Below are positions 56,031-64,000 of a DNA stretch of 64,000 nucleotides, piece by piece. The position numbers and the translations under genes were made by a program. Each line of letters begins with the position of its first letter. Position 1 is the first letter of the stretch. This stretch comes from Prevotellaceae bacterium UBA6417 (GTDB lineage: Bacteria > Bacteroidota > Bacteroidia > Bacteroidales > Bacteroidaceae): assembly GCA_002439755.1 (NCBI GenBank), contig DJPH01000047.1:1-64000 (forward strand), written 5' to 3'. The notes beneath the pieces are model-generated. The model saw nothing but the letters and a program-made list of their open reading frames with translations. It made no database searches and was not told where the DNA came from.

Positions 56031-56038
56031 AACTTTGC
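56031..56038 (+). promoter_or_regulatory. Putative -7 box for the nqr operon
   Basis: TAACTTTG, 38 bp before the nqrA ATG. A -33 element at the usual distance is not obvious. Confidence 0.5.
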
Positions 56039-56076
56039 AGGGTTGAATAGTAACTTAATTCGCCAACCCATTATAT

Positions 56077-57426
56077 ATGGCAAGAGAAATCAAATTGCAC
56101 AAAGGATTGGACATACGCCTACAAGGCGAAGCCGATCTTGTCAAAGCGGAAGCCGTTGCGGGAAAATTATATGCGATAGTTCCCGACGATTTTTACGGAA
56201 TCAAGCCTAAGGTTATCGTACATGAAGGCGACACGGTCAAGGCCGGCGATGCACTCTTTGTAAGCAAACAAGACGAAAGGTTGAAAGTAGTTTCACCGGT
56301 CAGTGGCATCGTTAAATGTGTCAATCGCGGAGAGCGCCGCAAAGTGTTGGATATACAGATTGAAGCAGACGGAAAGGACGATGAAAAGGATTTTGGCATC
56401 AAGTCGCCATCAGGCATGTCGTCAGATGAAGTGTTGGTTCATTTGCTCGAAACAGGCTTGTTCGCCTTTATAAAAAGTCGCCCGTATGACATCACGGCCA
56501 TACCTACCGACAAGCCAAAGGCCATCTTCGTATCGGCATTTTCAAAAATGCCGCTTGCAGCCGACTTCAATTACGTGGTAAAAGGGCAGGAAGCAATGTT
56601 CCTGGCCGGAGTAGAAGTGTTGTCGCGTTTGGCAAAAGTATATCTGAATATATCACCCGATGAAGTGGGCGCAGCTTTTACCAAAACCGACCATGCGGAA
56701 ATTACCGTGTTCAACGGTCCCAACCCGTCGGGCTGTGTAGGAGTGCAAATCAATCATCTTTGCCCCATCAACAAGGGCGACGTTGTGTGGACTGTGGGCG
56801 CTGAAGAAGTCATCTTCATAGGCCGTGCTTTCAAGCTGGGAAAGGTTGATCTGACCCGTACAATAGCAGTGGCAGGCTCTGAAATATCCCAACCTTCGTA
56901 TATTGATGTACGCATCGGCACTGCCTTGTCTGATTTGCTCGCCGGAAAACTGAAAACAACCGAGCATGTGAGAATCATTAATGGAAATCCGCTTGTGGGC
57001 AACAAAACAGGATTGAACTGCTATCTGGGTGCACACAACACGGAAGTGTGCGCTATTCCCGAAGGCGATGACATCAACGAAATACTCGGCTGGATACGCC
57101 CTCGTCTACAGCAGTATTCTACGAGCCGATCCTATTTCAGTTGGTTGCAAGGCAAAAAAAGCTACAACTTAGATGCGCGCATCAAAGGCGGACAGCGTCA
57201 CATCATCATGAGTGGAGAATACGACAAGGTATTCCCCATGGATATCTATGCCGGCTATCTGATAAAAGCCATCATAGTGGGCGATATTGACCGTATGGAG
57301 CAGTTGGGAATCTACGAAGTGGCACCAGAAGATTTTGCTGTGGCCGAATTTGTGGATTCATCCAAATTGGAATTGCAGCGCATAGTTCGCGAAGGACTCG
57401 ACATGCTGCGCAAAGAAATGGCATAA
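56077..57426 (+). CDS. nqrA: Na+-translocating NADH:quinone reductase, subunit A
   Basis: Peripheral subunit of the six-subunit Na+-NQR, which oxidises NADH, reduces quinone and exports Na+. The 449-residue protein starts REIKLHKGLDIRLQG and has the lipoyl-like segment DALFVSKQDERLKVVSPVSG, typical of NqrA. It contains no cofactor site itself but lies near the quinone site. First gene of nqrABCDEF. Confidence 0.95.
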   Translation: MAREIKLHKGLDIRLQGEADLVKAEAVAGKLYAIVPDDFYGIKPKVIVHEGDTVKAGDALFVSKQDERLKVVSPVSGIVKCVNRGERRKVLDIQIEADGKDDEKDFGIKSPSGMSSDEVLVHLLETGLFAFIKSRPYDITAIPTDKPKAIFVSAFSKMPLAADFNYVVKGQEAMFLAGVEVLSRLAKVYLNISPDEVGAAFTKTDHAEITVFNGPNPSGCVGVQINHLCPINKGDVVWTVGAEEVIFIGRAFKLGKVDLTRTIAVAGSEISQPSYIDVRIGTALSDLLAGKLKTTEHVRIINGNPLVGNKTGLNCYLGAHNTEVCAIPEGDDINEILGWIRPRLQQYSTSRSYFSWLQGKKSYNLDARIKGGQRHIIMSGEYDKVFPMDIYAGYLIKAIIVGDIDRMEQLGIYEVAPEDFAVAEFVDSSKLELQRIVREGLDMLRKEMA

Positions 57427-57439
57427 TACGTAGAGAAAT

Positions 57440-58603
57440 ATGAGCAATATAATAAAAAACTATTTCGACAAGATACGCCCTCAGTTTGAAAAGGGTGGAA
57501 AACTGCAGGCATTCCATTCGGTATACGAAGGAATGGAAACATTCCTCCTCATACCCAATGCAACATCGGCACGTGGTGGAGTCAGCATACATGATTCCAT
57601 AGACTCGAAACGCATCATGTCTATCGTAGTTATAGCCCTGCTGCCTGCCATGCTTTTCGGTATGTACAACATCGGCTATCAAAACTATCATGCTGCCGGC
57701 ACAGAGGGAACATTTTTTGAGATGTTCGCTTACGGATTCCTGCAATTGCTTCCGAAAATCGTAGTATCCTATGTCGTGGGGCTGGGCATAGAATTTATCT
57801 TCGCTCAGGTAAAGCACGAAGAAATACAGGAAGGCTACCTTGTGACGGGACTGATGATGCCATTGATACTCCCTATCGAGTGTCCGCTGTGGATGATGGC
57901 TTTGGCAATAGCTTTCAGCGTGATATTGGTAAAAGAGCTCTTTGGCGGGACAGGTATGAACATCTTCAACGTGGCTTTGGCGGCACGTGCATTCCTCTTT
58001 TTTGCATATCCTACCAAAATGTCGGGCGATTCTGTTTGGATAGCCAAAGATCAAGTGTTCGGATTAGGTAATGTTTTGCCTGATGCCGCAACATTTGCAA
58101 CCCCATTAGGACAGGTGTCGGGCGGACAGCAAGTGACGGCATCGCTGCAAGATATGATTGTTGGTTTGATACCGGGAAGCGTTGGCGAAACCAGTGTCAT
58201 AGCCATAGCCATAGGAGGAATGATATTATTGTGGAGTGGCATAGCAAGCTGGAAAACAATGCTTAGCGTCTTCGTTGGAGGAGCGTTGACAGCATACGCG
58301 TTCTCAGCCGCCGGCATGACTCCGATACCCTGGTATGAACACATCTTTTTAGGAGGCTTCTGCTTCGGAGCCGTATTCATGGCTACCGATCCTGTTACGG
58401 GAGCACGTACAGAAACCGGAAAATATATCTACGGTTTTCTGATAGGCTTTTTTGCCATCCTAATCCGCGTATTGAATCCCGGCTATCCTGAAGGCATGAT
58501 GCTGGCGATCCTGCTGATGAACATCTTTGCAGCTCTTATTGACTACTTTGTGGTAGACCGCAATATTAGCAAACGTGCAAATCGTGCAAAACTAAAAAAA
58601 TAA
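57440..58603 (+). CDS. nqrB: Na+-NQR subunit B
   Basis: Membrane subunit that carries riboflavin and a covalently bound FMN. The 387-residue protein has multiple membrane helices (MSIVVIALLPAMLFGMYNIG, IVVSYVVGLGIEFIFA, LLMNIFAALIDYFV). The FMN-binding threonine is probably in DAATFATPLGQ. The GTGMNIFNVALAARAFLFFAYP segment is strongly conserved in the family. It follows nqrA by 13 bp. Confidence 0.95.
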   Translation: MSNIIKNYFDKIRPQFEKGGKLQAFHSVYEGMETFLLIPNATSARGGVSIHDSIDSKRIMSIVVIALLPAMLFGMYNIGYQNYHAAGTEGTFFEMFAYGFLQLLPKIVVSYVVGLGIEFIFAQVKHEEIQEGYLVTGLMMPLILPIECPLWMMALAIAFSVILVKELFGGTGMNIFNVALAARAFLFFAYPTKMSGDSVWIAKDQVFGLGNVLPDAATFATPLGQVSGGQQVTASLQDMIVGLIPGSVGETSVIAIAIGGMILLWSGIASWKTMLSVFVGGALTAYAFSAAGMTPIPWYEHIFLGGFCFGAVFMATDPVTGARTETGKYIYGFLIGFFAILIRVLNPGYPEGMMLAILLMNIFAALIDYFVVDRNISKRANRAKLKK

Positions 58604-58607
58604 TACC

Positions 58608-59336
58608 ATGGCAATCAATACAAACAGCAATACATATACTATCATCTACGCTTCAGTAGTAGTAGTCATAGTTGCATTCCTGCTCGCTTTCGTATCAAAA
58701 GTACTCGAACCACAGTCGAAAGCCAACGAACGCATAGACAAGAAAAAACAAATACTGTCATCTTTGAATATTCGCGGACTCAAAAACGGTGAAGTCGAAG
58801 CGCGCTACGAAAAAGTAATACAAGCCGACCAGATAATCAATTCCGAAGCAAAAGTAATTGCCGATGGCAAGCAGCACGATAAGGATGGATTCGCACTGAG
58901 TATGAAAGAAATCGGCCCCAATCGTCTGCCAATCTATGTATGTAGGATTGCTCCGGGTAACGAAGGGCTCAAATACGTGTTTCCACTCGTTGGAAAAGGA
59001 CTGTGGGGTGCAATATGGGGGTATATAGCTCTTAATTCCGATTTGCTCACTGTCTATGGCGTTTACTTCAGTCACCAATCCGAAACAGCCGGTCTCGGCG
59101 CACGTATCACCGAAGCAGAATTCCAACAGCAATTTGTAGGGAAGCACATCTCAAAGCCCGGGTCGGATAAGATAGATCTGGCAGTAGTTAAGAACGGCAA
59201 AGTGCAAGACCCCTCAGTACAATGTGACGGCATCACCGGAGCAACCCTTACAAGCGATGGCGTAAGCCTCATGCTGCAAGAAGGCCTTGCCAACTATCGA
59301 AACTTCCTGCATCAGAAACAAAAACCAACATTATAG
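58608..59336 (+). CDS. nqrC: Na+-NQR subunit C
   Basis: A 242-residue subunit with one N-terminal membrane helix (IIYASVVVVIVAFLLAFVS) and a periplasmic FMN-binding domain. The covalent FMN attachment is at Thr213 in the SGAT-like motif GITGATLTSDGV. LGARITEAEFQQQFVGK is also typical. Spacing to nqrB is 4 bp. Confidence 0.95.
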   Translation: MAINTNSNTYTIIYASVVVVIVAFLLAFVSKVLEPQSKANERIDKKKQILSSLNIRGLKNGEVEARYEKVIQADQIINSEAKVIADGKQHDKDGFALSMKEIGPNRLPIYVCRIAPGNEGLKYVFPLVGKGLWGAIWGYIALNSDLLTVYGVYFSHQSETAGLGARITEAEFQQQFVGKHISKPGSDKIDLAVVKNGKVQDPSVQCDGITGATLTSDGVSLMLQEGLANYRNFLHQKQKPTL

Positions 59337-59346
59337 TGAAGCAATC

Positions 59347-59976
59347 ATGAGTAAAATGTTTTCAAAAGAAAATAAGGAAGCCTTTCTCGCTCCGCTCAAT
59401 TTGAACAATCCCATCGCCATACAGGTTCTTGGTATCTGCTCGGCTTTGGCTGTAACCTCTCAACTTGGACCCGCTATCGTTATGGGACTGTGCGTAACGG
59501 TGATAGTAGCACTGAGCAACGTTATCGTATCATTAATTCGCAAAACCATACCCAGTCGAATCCGAATCATTATACAGCTCGTAGTCGTGGCTGCATTGGT
59601 GACAATCGTAAGCATCCTGCTCAAAGCCGTTGCTTACGATGTCAGCGTGCAACTTTCAGTATATGTAGGCCTCATAATAACCAATTGTATTCTGATGGGC
59701 CGTCTTGAAGCTTTTGCCATGATGAACGGACCTTGGAGCAGCTTCCTTGACGGATTGGGCAACGGCCTCGGTTATGCCTACATCCTGGTAATCGTTGGTT
59801 TTGTGCGCGAACTTTTAGGTAGTGGCAGCCTGCTTGGCTATCGTATCATACCGCAAACTTTCTACGACATGGGCTATTCCGATAACGGTATGATGACAAT
59901 GCCGGCAATGGCACTCATCATACTTGGCTGCATAATAGCTCTTCATCGTCATATCAATCGTAACAAAGAACTTTAG
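59347..59976 (+). CDS. nqrD: Na+-NQR subunit D
   Basis: A 209-residue membrane protein with six helices, paired with NqrE around an intramembrane Fe-S site. The family cysteines are seen in [13 protein letters not shown] and in [17 protein letters not shown] start at the ATG at 59347 ([13 protein letters not shown]); the upstream in-frame Met lies inside nqrC. Confidence 0.95.
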   Translation: MSKMFSKENKEAFLAPLNLNNPIAIQVLGICSALAVTSQLGPAIVMGLCVTVIVALSNVIVSLIRKTIPSRIRIIIQLVVVAALVTIVSILLKAVAYDVSVQLSVYVGLIITNCILMGRLEAFAMMNGPWSSFLDGLGNGLGYAYILVIVGFVRELLGSGSLLGYRIIPQTFYDMGYSDNGMMTMPAMALIILGCIIALHRHINRNKEL

Positions 59977-59989
59977 AAAGACAAGAAAT

Positions 59990-60610
59990 ATGGAACATTC
60001 GATAAGCTTGTTCGTCCGCTCCATTTTTGTGGACAATATGATATTTGCTTCATTCCTTGGGATGTGCTCCTATTTGGCAGTATCCAAGAACGTAAAGACT
60101 TCGCTGGGCTTGGGAGTAGCCGTGACTTTTGTATTGCTCGTCACGGTTCCTGTCAATTATCTGTTGCAAGTCAAAGTTCTGAACGGCGGTATCATGGGCA
60201 TAGACCTCAGTTATCTTTCGTTCATCTTATTCATTGCAGTCATTGCAGGAATCACCCAACTGGTAGAGATGTTGGTTGAACGTTTTTCACCGGCCTTATA
60301 CAGCGCTCTCGGCATATTTCTTCCGCTTATAGCCGTAAATTGTGCCATTATGGGTGCCTCGCTCTTCATGCAGCAGCGCATAGAGTTGGCGCCTACAAGC
60401 TCGCAGTATATAGGAGGCGTGGTCGATGCCCTTATATATGCGCTTGGGTCTGGAATTGGTTGGCTGCTTGCCATTGTCGGCTTGGCAGCAGTGCGCGAAA
60501 AGATGGCCTATACCATAGTTCCGCGTCCTTTCCAGGGATTGGGAATTACTTTCATTACTGTTGGTTTGATGGCCATGGCTTTCATGTGCTTCTCTGGACT
60601 GAAAATATAA
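59990..60610 (+). CDS. nqrE: Na+-NQR subunit E
   Basis: A 206-residue six-helix membrane protein homologous to NqrD in inverted topology. Family cysteines appear in [12 protein letters not shown] and [11 protein letters not shown]. The opening [20 protein letters not shown] and [18 protein letters not shown] fit NqrE, not RnfA. It starts 13 bp after nqrD. Confidence 0.95.
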   Translation: MEHSISLFVRSIFVDNMIFASFLGMCSYLAVSKNVKTSLGLGVAVTFVLLVTVPVNYLLQVKVLNGGIMGIDLSYLSFILFIAVIAGITQLVEMLVERFSPALYSALGIFLPLIAVNCAIMGASLFMQQRIELAPTSSQYIGGVVDALIYALGSGIGWLLAIVGLAAVREKMAYTIVPRPFQGLGITFITVGLMAMAFMCFSGLKI

Positions 60611-60625
60611 GAAAACACAAACTGT

Positions 60626-61897
60626 ATGGATTTCAATTATATCTTAGCAAGCATCATTGTTTTTTTGGCCATTATCCTTGTTTTGGTCTTAATACTACTT
60701 GTTGCAAAGCGCTACCTTTTGCCGAGCGGCAAAGTTAAAATCACCGTAAACGGGAAAAAGACCTTTACAGTTCCGCAAGGAGGGAGTTTGCTTTCCACTT
60801 TGTCCGAGCAAGGTGTTTATTTGCCGTCTGCATGCGGAGGAAAGGGCTCTTGCGGTCAATGCAAATGCCAAGTTCTTTCTGGCGGAGGCGAGATTCTTGA
60901 TGTCGAGAAGCAGCACTTTACGCGCCGTCAAATCCTTGATCACTATAGGCTTGGTTGCCAGTGCAAGGTGAAAGGCGATCTTGAGATTGCAGTGCCCGAC
61001 AGTGTCCTGGGCGTCAAAGAATGGGAATGTACAGTTATCAGTAACAAGAATGTCAGTTCGTTTATAAAAGAATTCATTGTGGCTTTGCCGCCGGGCGAAC
61101 ACATGGATTTCATACCCGGTTCGTATGCGCAAATTAAAATACCTGCATATGATACCATCGATTACGATAAGGATTTTGACAAGAACGATATTGGCGAAGA
61201 GTATCTTCCTGTTTGGCAGAAGTTCAACATCTTCAGTTTGAAGGCTCACAATCCTGAGGCTACGGTTCGTGCATATTCCATGGCCAATTATCCTGCCGAG
61301 GGCGACCGTATCACGTTGACGGTGCGTATTGCCACCACTCCGTTCAAGCCTCGTCCGCAGGTCGGTTTCCAAGATGTGCCTACCGGAATAGCTTCGTCCT
61401 ATATCTTCAGCCGCAAGCCCGGTGACAAAGTGATTATGAGCGGCCCATACGGAGATTTCCACCCTATATTCAATTCCAAGCGCGAGATGATTTGGGTTGG
61501 CGGCGGTGCCGGCATGGCACCGTTGCGCAGTCAGATTATGCATATGCTTCGCACGCTCCATGTGCGCGACCGCGAGATGCATTATTTCTATGGTGCGCGT
61601 TCATTGAGCGAGGCTTTTTTCATAGACGATTTTCACGAATTGGAAAAGGAGTATTCCAATTTCCATTTCCATTTGGCTCTCGACCGTCCGGATCCGCGTG
61701 CCGACGAAGCGGGAGTGCCTTATACCGCAGGTTTTGTGCATGAAGTCATGTATAATACCTATTTGAAGAATCATGAAGCGCCCGAGGACATAGAATACTA
61801 TATGTGTGGTCCCGGTCCCATGTCAAAAGCTGTCACTCAGATGCTCGATTCGCTTGGCGTGGAGCCAGAATCGATAATGTACGATAATTTTGGTTAG
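60626..61897 (+). CDS. nqrF: Na+-NQR subunit F
   Basis: The NADH-oxidising subunit, 423 residues: N-terminal membrane helix (about 7-28), a [2Fe-2S] ferredoxin domain with Cys70, 76, 79 and 111 (SACGGKGSCGQCKC and RLGCQCKV), then an FAD domain (RAYSMANYP) and an NADH domain (GGGAGMAPLRSQI, YMCGPGPM). The cysteine positions coincide with the Vibrio enzyme. Last gene of the operon. Confidence 0.97.
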   Translation: MDFNYILASIIVFLAIILVLVLILLVAKRYLLPSGKVKITVNGKKTFTVPQGGSLLSTLSEQGVYLPSACGGKGSCGQCKCQVLSGGGEILDVEKQHFTRRQILDHYRLGCQCKVKGDLEIAVPDSVLGVKEWECTVISNKNVSSFIKEFIVALPPGEHMDFIPGSYAQIKIPAYDTIDYDKDFDKNDIGEEYLPVWQKFNIFSLKAHNPEATVRAYSMANYPAEGDRITLTVRIATTPFKPRPQVGFQDVPTGIASSYIFSRKPGDKVIMSGPYGDFHPIFNSKREMIWVGGGAGMAPLRSQIMHMLRTLHVRDREMHYFYGARSLSEAFFIDDFHELEKEYSNFHFHLALDRPDPRADEAGVPYTAGFVHEVMYNTYLKNHEAPEDIEYYMCGPGPMSKAVTQMLDSLGVEPESIMYDNFG

Positions 61898-61906
61898 AGA
61901 TTAAGG

Positions 61907-61935
61907 CCGCCTTTGCAGAAGCAAGGGCGGTTTTG
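61907..61935 (+). terminator. Terminator after nqrF
   Basis: CCGCCTTTGC at 61907-61916 pairs with GCAAGGGCGG at 61921-61930 (one T-G), followed by TTTTGATTTT. Confidence 0.8.
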
Positions 61936-61971
61936 ATTTTGCCCGGATGCTTCTTGCCGGACATTTGCGTG

Positions 61972-64000
61972 TCAGTCTTCAAATATTTTCAAGGCGAAGC
62001 TCCATCCGAAGCTGATCGATTTTCTGTTTGCCGAGCCTATGAACAAACCTATGTCGAAGAGGTGTGTAGCTATCGAGTAACCGATTTCAGTATAGGGGTT
62101 CAAGGCATGTACCGAGAGCAGATTGCAATAAATTCTTTCGCGTTTGATATATTGTGTCAATGGTCTGACGCATGAGAACAGTAGCATGGGCGATTCATAG
62201 GAAGCGCATGCTCTGGCATAGTATTCCGATTCGTTATACCACCGTGAGTCGAGCGATTCAAATTGTCCGTTCATGCTGTCATCCCAAGAATTAGGCAGTG
62301 AACTGTAATGGAAATTTGAATAATCAACAAAGTGTGTATTGCTTTTGTCCGTGTAAAGGCCTCCACCTATCCGCAGGTAGAGTTTGCGCAGAGCATAGAG
62401 GTCTATTCTGTGCTTGGCTTCCAATTCCCACCGTTCATATTTGTTGTGGCAGTTCAAGGCAGTGATTCCTTTTTCATATTCAGCCGAAAATGTCGGCCAT
62501 TTGCTGAAGATTACTTTTTTGCTGTTTCCTTCGCGATAGAAATATTGTCCCGGTGTCCATTCCAGGTACACATTGGGTGCCATGCTGCGATATCTTTTGT
62601 CGATTCCGTTTTTGCCTGCTTCTTCGTTCCAGCCTATCAGTTTTCTTTCGTGATATACAAGTCCGAGCCTGGTTGTCAATCCGTTCAGAAGCTCATACGA
62701 TAGTGCGGCCTTGGCATATAAATCGTTGTAGTAGTTGAATGCATATTGGTTGAACACAGTGAGCAGTGAATCGTAGCGCATGTCTTTCGACAGGCGTTCA
62801 CGCACCTCTTCGGCCTGCGTGCTGTTGTATATTCGGTTGCCGTTGCCCATTTCGAGATGCAATGTGCCGTTGTGGCGGGGAGCGAAGAGTATATATGTCG
62901 GTGTTTTCCAATAGAATTCCTTTCGTTTGAAATTGTAGCCCAAGTGCAGGTTGGCCACCAGATTCTCTCCGTTTTCCTGTTCGCTTCTGAATTGCAGTTT
63001 TGTTCTTAGCGACAATCCTTTGCGGTTGCTCCATTCAACCATAGAGGGAGATATGACAGGTGGTATGCGCACCAGTTTGTGCAGTCCTACATGCACATAA
63101 TGGCTTCCCAGAAACATGTCTTCGATATTTATTTTCCTGTTTTGTCTGTGTTGTTTGTCTTGGCCTATGGTTTTCAGCGAGTCTTTTCCGGCTTGCGTGG
63201 AAAGAAATTCTTTAAGTATGGAATCTTCTTTGGCTGTCAGGGCAACAGTGCGCTTATGGTCAAAATAGGTCGTGCTGTGTTCCGTTGCGGTGGTATCAGT
63301 GTTCAGCTTATACATATAAGTCAGGTCATGCCCGTTTCGTTTGAGCGTTTTTTCTATGTTTTCTTTCTTGTAAGGTTCAATTGAACTGTAGTTAAAATCG
63401 ACGAGCAGGCGATATTGTGAGCTGTTTTTCAGGAATCGGTATCCCGAAACGATATCCATGCTTTTGGGCAGAAGCGAGGCCAGTCCGCTTTCACCCATTT
63501 CAACGGTAGCCGCGCTCCGTTGGGTGTTATAGTTGTATTCACAGTGGAAAGTCTTTACTCGTCCGCTTTCTTCTTCCACATCCATATAGCCCTTTACCAG
63601 CTGCATGTTGAGCACTTTCGGGATAATCCTGATACGTGTCACCTTTTTGCCGTTCATTGTATAGGAATATGCTTTCTTGTATTTGTAGAAAGCCTTGTTC
63701 TTACGGTTCATGGGCGACAGGAGTTTGTCGCCCAGAAGAGCGGACGAATAGATTGAAATGTTTGTTCTCGCGATAAATACGTCTTTCAAGCTGTGGATGT
63801 AGGGCATTGTGCTGTAAAAGGCAATTTCCTTTCTGTCCGTGATGCCCGGAGCCGTATACGTATATCTGACGATGCTTTCGCCCAGATATGAGCGTTTGCC
63901 TCTCTCTTGTTTTCCGATAAATGGAATGAGGCGCATGCCAATGTTCCTGCGTTCGTTGTCGATACAGAATTTCAGATACATTTCCGACTCATAACGGCCT
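61972..64000 (-). CDS. DUF5686-family outer-membrane-associated protein (5' end cut by window)
   Basis: At least 676 residues are visible and the frame stays open to the window edge (upstream codons read G-R-Y-E-S-E before MYLKFCIDN), so the true start lies outside. The segment YESEMYLKF, the long beta-rich body (YLRIGGGLYTDKSNTHFVDY, HRIDLYALRKLY) and the terminal FSFGWSFALKIFED-like strand (SISFGWSFALKIFED) match the DUF5686 family. Full members usually have a signal peptide and a carboxypeptidase-like regulatory domain in front and a barrel-like C-terminus; their role is unknown. It converges on the nqr operon. Confidence 0.75.
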   Translation of the reverse strand, partial: GRYESEMYLKFCIDNERRNIGMRLIPFIGKQERGKRSYLGESIVRYTYTAPGITDRKEIAFYSTMPYIHSLKDVFIARTNISIYSSALLGDKLLSPMNRKNKAFYKYKKAYSYTMNGKKVTRIRIIPKVLNMQLVKGYMDVEEESGRVKTFHCEYNYNTQRSAATVEMGESGLASLLPKSMDIVSGYRFLKNSSQYRLLVDFNYSSIEPYKKENIEKTLKRNGHDLTYMYKLNTDTTATEHSTTYFDHKRTVALTAKEDSILKEFLSTQAGKDSLKTIGQDKQHRQNRKINIEDMFLGSHYVHVGLHKLVRIPPVISPSMVEWSNRKGLSLRTKLQFRSEQENGENLVANLHLGYNFKRKEFYWKTPTYILFAPRHNGTLHLEMGNGNRIYNSTQAEEVRERLSKDMRYDSLLTVFNQYAFNYYNDLYAKAALSYELLNGLTTRLGLVYHERKLIGWNEEAGKNGIDKRYRSMAPNVYLEWTPGQYFYREGNSKKVIFSKWPTFSAEYEKGITALNCHNKYERWELEAKHRIDLYALRKLYLRIGGGLYTDKSNTHFVDYSNFHYSSLPNSWDDSMNGQFESLDSRWYNESEYYARACASYESPMLLFSCVRPLTQYIKRERIYCNLLSVHALNPYTEIGYSIATHLFDIGLFIGSANRKSISFGWSFALKIFED

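Overview
The window looks like a chromosomal segment of a Bacteroidales bacterium, most likely of the Prevotella/Bacteroides lineage. The signs are the Bacteroidetes-type -7 promoter boxes (TAnnTTTG) in front of many genes, the beta-first ATP synthase operon, the Na+-NQR operon, DUF4923, DUF4832 and DUF5686 proteins, the GGGtGRT protein pair, a BspA-type leucine-rich-repeat surface protein, and C-terminal tails resembling type IX secretion signals. I see no phage, no transposase and no CRISPR array. Most of the window is housekeeping chromosome. The exception is the stretch from about 49.7 to 54.4 kb, which holds an AT-rich surface-protein gene and a repeat-rich intergenic region.

Layout. 0.1-1.1 kb: a small HAD-like phosphatase and a secreted unknown. 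1.2-8.9 kb, minus strand: a closely packed run DMP19 - smpB - metH - GH5 mannanase - M6 protease - DUF4923. 9.2-11 kb: a NifU-like scaffold protein and the GGGtGRT protein. 11-12.6 kb, minus strand: purU and a DedA membrane protein. 12.7-14.9 kb: gmd-fcl for GDP-L-fucose. 15.1-18.9 kb: gyrA and a TPR protein. 19.1-25.5 kb: a leu/citramalate operon (leuA-leuC-leuD-cimA-like-leuB) behind a complete transcription attenuator with a 15-residue Ile/Leu leader peptide. 25.7-29.2 kb: a DUF4832 protein, a glycerophosphodiesterase and a sugar-kinase-like protein. 29.5-35.2 kb: purB, an rluB-like pseudouridine synthase, asnS and a histidine kinase. 35.2-39.6 kb: DUF177-rpmF-fabH, then era-der-lipoprotein. 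39.8-41.2 kb: a second TPR protein and tRNA-Gly(CCC). 41.5-49.6 kb: pfkA and the full F1Fo ATP synthase operon. 49.8-53.2 kb: the BspA-like protein on the minus strand. 54.4-61.9 kb: an HtrA protease and nqrA-F. 62-64 kb: a DUF5686 protein cut by the window edge.

How the genes work together. The leu operon makes precursors for both leucine (LeuA, LeuC, LeuD, LeuB) and probably isoleucine (the citramalate-synthase-like enzyme shares LeuCD and LeuB). Its leader peptide correspondingly carries both Ile and Leu codons. The NQR complex is expected to pump Na+. The ATP synthase c subunit lacks the Na+-ligand residues and looks proton-driven, so both ion circuits appear to be present. gmd and fcl feed fucosylated surface glycans.

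Most notable observations: (1) the leu attenuator, with base-pair-level complementarity between an antiterminator and a terminator; (2) a family of degenerate 21-bp-period tandem repeats with a TTGCnGCCTT-like core in several intergenic gaps (about 8.95, 19.03 and 25.61 kb, probably also 15.0 and 41.3 kb); (3) the region upstream of the BspA gene, which holds a 120-bp nested inverted repeat, a 22-bp-period array and a pair of ~100-bp direct repeats; (4) a MetH that ends exactly where the reactivation domain should begin.
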